Source: Gloeotrichia echinulata CP02 (GTDB lineage: Bacteria > Cyanobacteriota > Cyanobacteriia > Cyanobacteriales > Nostocaceae). Taken from it: DNA of 64,000 bases. Under the pieces are notes generated by a model, which worked only from the letters and a program-made list of their open reading frames with translations, was not told the origin of the DNA and did not search any database. Positions 26,522-34,235 of this stretch are shown in pieces (the first letter of the stretch is position 1; each line of letters starts with the position of its first letter). Made by a program: the position numbers and the translations under genes. The stretch spans positions 5,648,001 through 5,712,000 of the forward strand of contig CP051187.1 of NCBI GenBank assembly GCA_038087035.1, given 5' to 3'.

Positions 26522-29464
26522 ATGTCGCAAACTTCTGATTCTCCAACAGCAACACGCCCTACGTTCATCCTGGTAGATGGACACTCGCTGGCTTTTCGTT
26601 CATACTTCGCTCTGGCCAAAGCACGAGATGGTGGACTGAGGACAAAGACTGGTATTCCTACAAATGTATGCTTTGGCTTTCTCAAGTCGCTGATAGACCT
26701 AATGGCTACAGAACAGCCCCAAGCAATGGCTGTAGCCTTTGATTTAGGCTTACCAACTTTCCGCCACGAAGCTGATGATACTTATAAAGCTGATCGTCCA
26801 GAAACACCTGAAGACTTTATTGCTGATTTAAAAAATCTGCAGGAGTTACTCGCAGGCTTCAATTTGCCAATTTTTACGGCTCCTGGTTATGAGGCTGATG
26901 ATGTTTTAGGAACCTTAGCCCAAAAAGCCACTGCTGCTGGGTATAGAGTGAAAATTTTAACAGGCGATCGCGATTTATTTCAACTGATCGACATTGATAA
27001 GGAAATCACTGTTCTCTATTTTAGTCCAGATTCTCTGAAACGTTCCACAAATAGCATTACTGAATTTCGAGCAGAACAAGTTAAAGAAAAATTAGGCATT
27101 CTCCCTTCGCAAATTGTCGATTTTAAAGCCCTTTGCGGTGATAAATCAGATAATATTCCTGGAGTTAAAGGAATTGGTGAAAAGACGGCTGTGCAGCTAA
27201 TAAATACCTACGGTTCTTTATTTGGGATTTATGCTGCATTGCGTGAAATTCCAGGCGCAATTCAGAAAAAACTGTCTGTAGGTAGAGAAGATGCTGAAAA
27301 ATCTCGCTACTTAGCAAGTATAGTTGTTGATGTGCCGCTAGAAGTTAATTTAGAAGCTTGCAAATTAACAGGTTTTGATACTAACGTCCTGATACCAGTT
27401 TTAGAAAGATTAGAATTAAAGTTATTTTTAGGAAAACTCAAAGAAATACAGCAACGGTTTGGTGGCAAAGTTGAAGAAACGCCAGGGACAGAAACAGCAG
27501 AAAAACCCAGTATTCAGAACTTAGAACTCAGCAGTGATCAAGATGATGATGTCTGGTTTTTTAGTCCTGGTGATACCTCAGCAGTTACCCAAAAACCTGA
27601 TTCTCCAATTCAACCACGGATCATCAATACCCAAGCGCAACTAACTGATTTGGTTAATCTTTTACAAGGATTTACCAACCCAGAGACACCCGTTGCTTGG
27701 GATACGGAAACCACTGATTTAGAACCACGGGACGCCGCTTTAGTGGGAATTGGTTGCTGCTGGGGAAATCAGCCAGATGAAGTAGCCTATATTCCCCTTG
27801 GTCACAAAATAGGGGAGAATCTAAATTTAGAGTTTGCCTTAGAAACACTACGTCCAATTTTAGAAAGTGCGGATTATCCAAAAGCTTTGCAAAATGCCAA
27901 GTTTGACCGCTTAATTCTGAGGTGTCAAGGCATTAATTTGGCGGGAGTGGTTTTTGATTCTATGCTGGCTAGTTACCTGCTAAATCCAGATGCTAGCCAT
28001 AACTTAAGTGATTTGGCGCTGCGTTACTTGGGTTTGAAGGCAAAAAGTTATTTAGATTTAGTTCCTAAAGGCAAAACCATTGCTGATTTAGACATTCCTA
28101 TTGTAGCAGATTACTGCGGTATGGATGTTTATTCTACATTTGGTTTGGTGGCAAAATTGCGTGAGGAACTAGAAAAGATTCCCACTTTATATAAGCTATT
28201 GCTGGAAGTAGAACAGCCGCTAGAAGCAGTTTTAGCGGAAATGGAATACCTAGGAATTCGCATTAATTCAGCTTATCTGCAAGAACTTTCGCAGCAGTTA
28301 GAAATAGATTTAGCCAGGTTAGAGGAGCAGGCTACTGGGATAGCTGGGGAAAAATTCAATTTGGGTTCTCCCAAACAATTGAGCTTGATATTGTTTGAAA
28401 AATTGGGTTTAAGCACTAAGTATTCGCGAAAAATTCAAACTGGTTACTCTACAGATGCAGCCACTTTAGAAAAACTGCAAGAAGTTGATACAACTGGTTT
28501 TGTTGATGCCATTATTGAGTACCGCACCCTAGCGAAATTGAAGTCTACTTATGTAGATGCATTACCTGAATTAGTGCGTCTGGATACTCAGCGAGTGCAT
28601 ACTGATTTTAACCAAACAGCGACCTCAACAGGTAGATTATCTTCTTCTAATCCAAATTTACAAAATATTCCTATTCGCACAGCTTTTAGTCGCCAAATTC
28701 GTAAGGCGTTTTTACCAGAACCTGGCTGGTTAATGGTGGCTGCTGATTACTCACAAATTGAATTAAGGATTTTGGCTCATTTGAGTCAAGAGCCAGTATT
28801 AGTGAAAGCTTACCAAGAAAATGAAGATATTCACACTGTCACAGCGCGTTTGGTGTTTGAAAAAGAAGATATCACAGCAGATGAACGGCGGTTAGCAAAA
28901 ACTATAAACTTTGGCGTTATTTATGGAATGGGAAGTTTAAAATTTGCCCGTTCCACTGGTGTAAACAAAGAAAATGCGAATGAATTTATTAAGCGGTTTA
29001 ACAGTCGTTATTCCCAGGTTTTTGAATATTTAGAAGGAGTAAAAAAACAAGCAATAGCTCAAGGTTATGTAGAAACAATTCTCGGTCGTCGTCGTTATTT
29101 AGAGTTTACAAATAACAGTCTACGCAAATTAAAAGGTAGTAATCCAGAAGATATTGATTTGACCACATTAAAGAATTTGGGTGCTTACGATGCGGGTTTA
29201 CTTCGTTCCGCTGCTAATGCACCAATTCAAGGTTCTAGCGCCGATATTATCAAAATAGCAATGGTGAGAATGCATGAGATTTTAAGTAAATATCAGGCGC
29301 AGTTGTTGTTACAAGTTCACGATGAATTGGTATTTGAAGTTCCCCACCAAGAGTGGGAAGAATTGCAACCGCAAATTAAATCGGTGATGGAAGATGCTGT
29401 AAAATTAAGTGTTCCCTTAGTGGTGGATGTGCGTGCGGGTGAGAATTGGATGGAAACAAAGTGA
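26522..29464 (+). CDS. polA: DNA polymerase I
   Basis: A 980-residue three-domain enzyme for Okazaki-fragment maturation and repair. The 5'-3' exonuclease domain is about 10-310 (LVDGHSLAFRSYFAL, YEADDVLGTLA, GDRDLFQL, KSDNIPGVKGIGEKTA). The 3'-5' proofreading domain is about 365-570 and keeps its acidic residues (VAWDTETTDLEP, LQNAKFDRLIL, DYCGMDVYSTFGL). The polymerase domain is about 580-980 (motif A VAADYSQIELRILAH, motif B ERRLAKTINFGVIYGMG, motif C LLQVHDELVFEV). The TGA stop overlaps the ATG of the next gene (TGATG). Confidence 0.97.
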   Translation: MSQTSDSPTATRPTFILVDGHSLAFRSYFALAKARDGGLRTKTGIPTNVCFGFLKSLIDLMATEQPQAMAVAFDLGLPTFRHEADDTYKADRPETPEDFIADLKNLQELLAGFNLPIFTAPGYEADDVLGTLAQKATAAGYRVKILTGDRDLFQLIDIDKEITVLYFSPDSLKRSTNSITEFRAEQVKEKLGILPSQIVDFKALCGDKSDNIPGVKGIGEKTAVQLINTYGSLFGIYAALREIPGAIQKKLSVGREDAEKSRYLASIVVDVPLEVNLEACKLTGFDTNVLIPVLERLELKLFLGKLKEIQQRFGGKVEETPGTETAEKPSIQNLELSSDQDDDVWFFSPGDTSAVTQKPDSPIQPRIINTQAQLTDLVNLLQGFTNPETPVAWDTETTDLEPRDAALVGIGCCWGNQPDEVAYIPLGHKIGENLNLEFALETLRPILESADYPKALQNAKFDRLILRCQGINLAGVVFDSMLASYLLNPDASHNLSDLALRYLGLKAKSYLDLVPKGKTIADLDIPIVADYCGMDVYSTFGLVAKLREELEKIPTLYKLLLEVEQPLEAVLAEMEYLGIRINSAYLQELSQQLEIDLARLEEQATGIAGEKFNLGSPKQLSLILFEKLGLSTKYSRKIQTGYSTDAATLEKLQEVDTTGFVDAIIEYRTLAKLKSTYVDALPELVRLDTQRVHTDFNQTATSTGRLSSSNPNLQNIPIRTAFSRQIRKAFLPEPGWLMVAADYSQIELRILAHLSQEPVLVKAYQENEDIHTVTARLVFEKEDITADERRLAKTINFGVIYGMGSLKFARSTGVNKENANEFIKRFNSRYSQVFEYLEGVKKQAIAQGYVETILGRRRYLEFTNNSLRKLKGSNPEDIDLTTLKNLGAYDAGLLRSAANAPIQGSSADIIKIAMVRMHEILSKYQAQLLLQVHDELVFEVPHQEWEELQPQIKSVMEDAVKLSVPLVVDVRAGENWMETK

Positions 29465-30450
29465 TGATTGATCATGATCGCTTGTTTAAGGAACTCCTCT
29501 CCACTTTTTTTGTGGAGTTCCTTGAATTATTTTTGCCAGAAGTCCTGGTTTATTTAGAACGGGATTCTATCGAGTTTTTAGACAAAGAAGTTTTTACTGA
29601 TGTCACTGCTGGAGTACGTTACGAGGCTGATTTAATTGTTAAAGTCAAATTTCGTGGACAAGATACTTGTTTTCTGATTCATGTAGAGAACCAATCGTAT
29701 AAACAGCAAGACTTTGACAAGCGGATGTTTCGTTACTTTTCTCGTTTGTATGAAAAATTTGATTTACCTGTGTATCCGGTGGTTTTATTTTCTTACGATT
29801 ATCCCAAAACCCCAGAACCAAATTCACATCAAATAGTATTTCCCAATAAAGTAGTTTTGCAGTTTAACTATGATGTCATTCAATTAAATCGCCTGAATTG
29901 GCGAGATTTTGTGCGTCAACAAAATCCGGTAGCTAGTGCATTAATGGCAAAAATGAATATTGCACCAGCAGAACGCCGCCAAGTAAAGTTGGAATGCTTG
30001 CGTCTGCTAGCAACATTGCGATTAGATCCAGCACGGATGCGGTTGATTTCTGGGTTTATTGATACTTATTTGCGCCTGAATGCGGAAGAGCAACGGCTGT
30101 TAAAAGCTGATCTTGTTACCATAGAACCAAGAGAACAGGAGGTAGTTATGCAAATCGTTACCAGTTGGATGGAAGAAGGAATTGAACAGGGAATTGAACA
30201 GGGAATTGAACAGGGAATTGAACAGGGAATTGAACAGGGAAAGGAACTAGCAACGCTATCCCTAGTTATGCGCCAACTTCCTCGGCGAGTTGGTTCGCTA
30301 ACCCCTGGGTTAGAACAGCGTGTTCAGCAGTTATCGTTGACACAGTTAGAAGATTTGGCTGTAGCGCTGCTAGATTTCTCTTCTGTAAGAGATTTAGAAG
30401 CTTGGTTAGAGCAGACAGCAGGAACTTTGGATATGAGCGAGCAATCGTGA
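29464..30450 (+). CDS. Rpn-family recombination-promoting nuclease / putative transposase
   Basis: About 328 residues from the ATG that overlaps the polA stop. The PD-(D/E)xK nuclease fold shows in the first 120 residues (MIDHDRLFKELLSTFFVEFLELF, YEADLIVKVKF, LIHVENQSYKQQDF). Rpn proteins cut DNA and promote RecA-independent recombination in E. coli. The C-terminal region has five copies of a 12-base repeat encoding EQGI (30177-30240), then a helical tail. Translational coupling to polA is likely; functional linkage is unproven since such genes are scattered in cyanobacteria. Confidence 0.82.
   Translation: MIDHDRLFKELLSTFFVEFLELFLPEVLVYLERDSIEFLDKEVFTDVTAGVRYEADLIVKVKFRGQDTCFLIHVENQSYKQQDFDKRMFRYFSRLYEKFDLPVYPVVLFSYDYPKTPEPNSHQIVFPNKVVLQFNYDVIQLNRLNWRDFVRQQNPVASALMAKMNIAPAERRQVKLECLRLLATLRLDPARMRLISGFIDTYLRLNAEEQRLLKADLVTIEPREQEVVMQIVTSWMEEGIEQGIEQGIEQGIEQGIEQGKELATLSLVMRQLPRRVGSLTPGLEQRVQQLSLTQLEDLAVALLDFSSVRDLEAWLEQTAGTLDMSEQS
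30177..30240 (+). repeat. 12-bp in-frame minisatellite (GGAATTGAACAG)
   Basis: Five tandem copies within the Rpn-family gene encode repeated Glu-Gln-Gly-Ile. The 12-bp period keeps the frame whatever the copy number. Confidence 0.9.
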
Positions 30451-30478
30451 GTGATAAAATATCCTATTTAGCCAGGAT

Positions 30479-31099
30479 TTACCATGCTAAATCTTCTGGT
30501 GTATTACAGTTAAACAGCATTTGGGGTTCTGGTAAGGGTAAAACTTGCACAGTATGTTCTCTCAGCCATGACTGAAATGATCGCCCCCCTTGATTGACAA
30601 AATCCAACAATTCTGGTAATGAGCGACGGCGATAAAAACCACACAAAGGTTCCCATCCTTTAGCATGATGAGCCAAAGCGGCGATCGCTTGATCAGGGAC
30701 AGTATCGAGTCCATCAGCCCATGCTTGTAACACCTCAACGCGCAATCTAGGTAAATCACAAGCTAACAGCAGCACCCAATCTGTTTGTACTTGCGCCAGT
30801 CCTTGGGAAAACCCTACCAGTGGGCCGTGGGGAGGTGGGGAGGTGGGGAGATTGGGTAAAGGTTGTTCTTGGATGAAGTGACAATTAGGTAAAAGCAAGT
30901 GTTGATAGCGTTCTGGCCAGGGAGTGACTATATAGACTCTATCAGCACACTGTTGTGCAATCCCACAAACACGCTGTAACAACGGTATCCCTTGAATGGG
31001 AATCAGGGCTTTATCCTGACCCATACGAGAACTTTTACCGCCTGCTAAAACAATAGCGGTTAATTTGTCAGTTGTGATTTGTGATTTGTCATTTGTCAT
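30479..31099 (-). CDS. mobA: Molybdenum cofactor guanylyltransferase
   Basis: A 206-residue MobA-type nucleotidyltransferase that adds GMP to molybdopterin. The GTP-binding signature is VLAGGKSSRMGQDKALIPI (about 17-35) and the metal-site region is LLLACDLPRLR. The first dozen codons (MTNDKSQITTDK) consist of ATGACAA/ATCACAA heptamers: the start codon lies inside a short tandem array, so this N-terminus appears to have been added by repeat insertion. A later start is unlikely because the core fold begins at residue 13. Converges with the Rpn gene. Confidence 0.87.
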   Translation of the reverse strand: MTNDKSQITTDKLTAIVLAGGKSSRMGQDKALIPIQGIPLLQRVCGIAQQCADRVYIVTPWPERYQHLLLPNCHFIQEQPLPNLPTSPPPHGPLVGFSQGLAQVQTDWVLLLACDLPRLRVEVLQAWADGLDTVPDQAIAALAHHAKGWEPLCGFYRRRSLPELLDFVNQGGRSFQSWLREHTVQVLPLPEPQMLFNCNTPEDLAW

Positions 31100-31113
31100 T
31101 TGTCATTTGTCAA
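31064..31113. repeat. Heptamer array (TTTGTCA) covering the mobA start
   Basis: About six imperfect copies of the heptamer span the start codon and first codons of mobA and its immediate upstream bases. Confidence 0.8.
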
Positions 31114-31229
31114 TCAACCATCAACCTTTTATTTGGGAGGCTTCGCTTATTGTTACGTACCTATCCATAGTTTTACGCGATTTACATCAGCCGCATCTTA
31201 GGAAATCCTAGGTATTGTGTCAACAGTAA

Positions 31230-33320
31230 TCAACCCCGATTCTGACTTTGCTGCACTTGCTGTAGCAAATGTTCTACACTTGTTGCTGGAGCTAGACATT
31301 TCAAACCTTGGCAGACTAAGCCGATACTATCTTCTGGTAAATCTGAGACTAGGGCAAACGTTGCTGTCGGCAAATATTGGGGAATGAGTGTGTTAATCTG
31401 CTCAGTTGTGGTACGAATTAAGGTAGAATTGCGATACCAATCCAAAGCTGTAAACAAACCTGGACAAGCTTGGGGAGCGCGACCCATGACACTTTTAAAA
31501 GCTTTCAAACCTTGTTCAGCTAAATCTAGATAATGTAAATTATCAGTCAGCAAGGCAAGACGGACAAGATTGGCGATCGCTACTCCATTGGCTGAGGGTG
31601 TGGCATTATCTGTATAACTGCGTTCCCTGACGATTAAATCTTGACTAGCGTCACTTGATGCGTTATAGTATCCACCTAATTCTATACTCCAGAGAAATTC
31701 GTTAAATTCGTCTTGGAGAGCGCAGGCGCAGCTCACCGCAGGTATCGCCTTTTCTAACCAAGATGAGTGGTGATTGCCCAGAGCAAGAGTTGCTTGGTGT
31801 AAATCTAGCAGTGCTTTAATAAAAAAGGCGTAGTCTTCGGATTGAGCTAATAAGGTCGGTTGATTTTCGTAATTGAGTCTTTGGAACCGCCCATTGACAA
31901 ACTGATTATTTAAGATGAAATTTGCAGCTTTAGCGGCTATTTCGAGATATAATGGTTGTTGAAATACACTAGCAGCCCTTGCCAAGCCGGAAATCATCAA
32001 ACTATTCCAGGCGACAATCATCTTTGTATCTGTCACCGAAGGAATGCGACCAGGCCAATTGATGGTTTTGGCTTCTTCGTTATTTCGGGCTGGGGGAAAA
32101 GTATCAAGTAATTCTGGTGTTGTACCATAACGAGCCGCAAACAACTTACCCAGAGCCGTTTCTACGTTTTCACTTAGTTCTCCGCAATGCAGCCTTTGCA
32201 ACACATTCTTACCTTCAAAGTTGCCATTAGGAGTGATTGTAAACTGCTGTTGTAATTCTGTGAGTTCGTTTTGGGTGAGTAATTGCTGAAGTTCGCTGTA
32301 AGTAAAGACGTAAAACGCTCCTTCCTCCGGTTCTGCGGCTGTGGGGTTGATGAAGCTATCAGCATCACAAGATGCATAAAAGTAACCTTCAGGAGCGGTC
32401 ATTTCTCGCTGGAGCCATTTTACCGTTTTGGCGATCGCCCGTGCAAAAGCCGGTTCTTGTACTCCCGCACTCCATAAATTCGCGAGATACTCAACAATTT
32501 GACCATTGTCGTAGAGCATCTTTTCAAAGTGGGGTACTGTCCAAGTGGGGTCAACGGTGTAGCGGTGAAAGCCTCCACCCACATGATCATAAATACCACC
32601 CAAAGCTAAATCTAGTCCTCGGTGGGTAACAACTTGCTTACCATCATACTGAGATGGAAAGTTAAACCGAGTTAAGCGCAGGGATAATTCCGCATAGGGA
32701 ATCATCGGAAAACTATTGCCGGATTGATTAGGAGTTATGATGCGTGTACTGGTTTCCCAACCTTGGCGGAGTAATTGATTTTCTTGTATATCTTGATTAG
32801 TGGCATCTGTCAATACCGCAGAACTGAGGAGAGATTCAATAATTACGGCTTTGCGTTGACGCAAATCCTCAACTTCTGTATCATAGTAGCGGCGAATAGC
32901 TTGCAGGACTTGCAAAAAGCCAGGACGACCGTAGCGCGGCTCTACAGGAAAGTAAGTCCCAGCATAAAACGGCACTAAATCATCAGGGGAGAGAAAGATA
33001 TTTAAAGGCCAACCTCCTTGACCACTCATCATCTGCAAAGCCTGCATATAGATGCTATCGAGGTCTGGTCTTTCTTCCCTGTCTACCTTGATGGGTAGAA
33101 AATTGCTATTCATGTATTCGGCGATCGCCAGGTCAGAAAAAGCCTCTCCTTCCATCACAGTACACCAGTGGCAACTAGAGTAACCTATAGAGAGAAAGAT
33201 TGGTTTATTTTGTCCCCTTGCAGTTGTGATAGCTGCATCAGACCACGGCCACCAATCAATAGGATTTTCGGCGTGTTTTCGCAGGTAGAGACTCTTAGCT
33301 TCGACAAGGCGATTAGTCAT
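31230..33320 (-). CDS. Thioredoxin-domain protein, YyaL/SPATA20 family
   Basis: A 696-residue protein with an N-terminal thioredoxin-like domain (about 1-165, SIGYSSCHWCTVMEGEAF with Cys 50 and 53). A six-hairpin glycosidase-like (alpha/alpha) barrel follows (about 200-650; GGIYDHVGGGFHRYTVD, HFEKMLYDNGQ, WNSLMISGLARAA, NGVAIANLVRLA). The family is conserved from bacteria to man; its biochemical role is not settled. Length is normal and no disruption is seen. Regulation is not visible. Confidence 0.9.
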   Translation of the reverse strand: MTNRLVEAKSLYLRKHAENPIDWWPWSDAAITTARGQNKPIFLSIGYSSCHWCTVMEGEAFSDLAIAEYMNSNFLPIKVDREERPDLDSIYMQALQMMSGQGGWPLNIFLSPDDLVPFYAGTYFPVEPRYGRPGFLQVLQAIRRYYDTEVEDLRQRKAVIIESLLSSAVLTDATNQDIQENQLLRQGWETSTRIITPNQSGNSFPMIPYAELSLRLTRFNFPSQYDGKQVVTHRGLDLALGGIYDHVGGGFHRYTVDPTWTVPHFEKMLYDNGQIVEYLANLWSAGVQEPAFARAIAKTVKWLQREMTAPEGYFYASCDADSFINPTAAEPEEGAFYVFTYSELQQLLTQNELTELQQQFTITPNGNFEGKNVLQRLHCGELSENVETALGKLFAARYGTTPELLDTFPPARNNEEAKTINWPGRIPSVTDTKMIVAWNSLMISGLARAASVFQQPLYLEIAAKAANFILNNQFVNGRFQRLNYENQPTLLAQSEDYAFFIKALLDLHQATLALGNHHSSWLEKAIPAVSCACALQDEFNEFLWSIELGGYYNASSDASQDLIVRERSYTDNATPSANGVAIANLVRLALLTDNLHYLDLAEQGLKAFKSVMGRAPQACPGLFTALDWYRNSTLIRTTTEQINTLIPQYLPTATFALVSDLPEDSIGLVCQGLKCLAPATSVEHLLQQVQQSQNRG

Positions 33321-33466
33321 GAGCAGATGAAAATAGTTGCCTTCTATCTTCAGTGTACCTTCTTATGGTGTTCAACGAAACGCCAACAGCTATATAGGCT
33401 GGAAAAATCTTTCGTAGGGCTGGTGTAAGGGGACAAATGACCAATGACCAATGACCATACTTATTG

Positions 33467-33622
33467 TTACCGCAAAGTGGGCAACAGGGAGCTAGCAATG
33501 GGTGTTTGCATTTCTGGTAAAGATGTTGCAGCTTTGGTCTGTACTTTAGTATTTGGGCTAAGTCCTGCTATTAGGTAAAGCAAGAAGGTGATGATAGCGG
33601 CTTGGAGAAGTTTTTCCTGCAT
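33467..33622 (-). CDS. Small membrane-anchored or secreted peptide (51 aa)
   Basis: An ATG at 33622 opens 51 codons: MQEKLLQAAIITFLLYLIAG (hydrophobic helix at about 5-20), then a polar tail ending SSLLPTLR and TAA. Charge and hydrophobicity follow the pattern of a signal or anchor segment. I know no homologue. It lies between the YyaL-like gene (same strand) and the Zorya-like locus. Confidence 0.4.
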   Translation of the reverse strand: MQEKLLQAAIITFLLYLIAGLSPNTKVQTKAATSLPEMQTPIASSLLPTLR

Positions 33623-33874
33623 GGCATTATATCGCTTGTTCGCATATTAATTAGGACTAGTTACTCTAACTACACCCCGTATTATCGATTTACCGGAATT
33701 GCGAAAAATATCCGGATAATTGCTCAAAAGTATGCTTAATAAATGTTTAAAAAGTTACCGATGTCTGACAATGGGTGCCAAGCTATAGGTAAAATAGTCA
33801 AAAAAGTTAAATCATGCTTGATATCTGGGAACAATAAGTTGGTCGCAGCTTAGGTAAACCAGATAACAAAACTT

Positions 33875-34219
33875 ATGCTTGAAAATACTGAAATAATCAA
33901 TCCCTCCATTGAGCAGCTGGTGAGGGAGATTGTAGCGGTTAATCACGCTTGGAAAGTGGCTTGTGAACTTTTTGGTGACAGTTCTCCCCTATCCACCTCA
34001 TCAAGAGATTTAAAAACCTGTTTGCAACTGCGGTTGTTAAGAAACTATGCGCCAGAACAGGTTTATTTAATTGAGGATCAAAACGCAGAAGGCGAGAGGC
34101 TTTACAGTTTATACCTGCGAGAACCTGTACACAACCGCCAGTATGCAGAACATCTCCCGGTACGGGTAGCACAAGATGTTCTGACGTCTGAAGAATTAAA
34201 GCAATTTGAACATAAATAG
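33875..34219 (+). CDS. Small conserved cyanobacterial protein of unknown function
   Basis: A 114-residue soluble protein (LVREIVAVNHAWKVACELFG, LKTCLQLRLLRNYAPEQVYLIED, RLYSLYLREPVHNRQYAEHLPVRVA). I recall similar cyanobacterial hypotheticals but no function. It lies 16 bp upstream of the ZorA-like gene and so may be co-transcribed with the Zorya-like module. Whether it belongs to it functionally is open. Confidence 0.65.
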   Translation: MLENTEIINPSIEQLVREIVAVNHAWKVACELFGDSSPLSTSSRDLKTCLQLRLLRNYAPEQVYLIEDQNAEGERLYSLYLREPVHNRQYAEHLPVRVAQDVLTSEELKQFEHK

Positions 34220-34235
34220 AAAATAGGGGTGCTGT

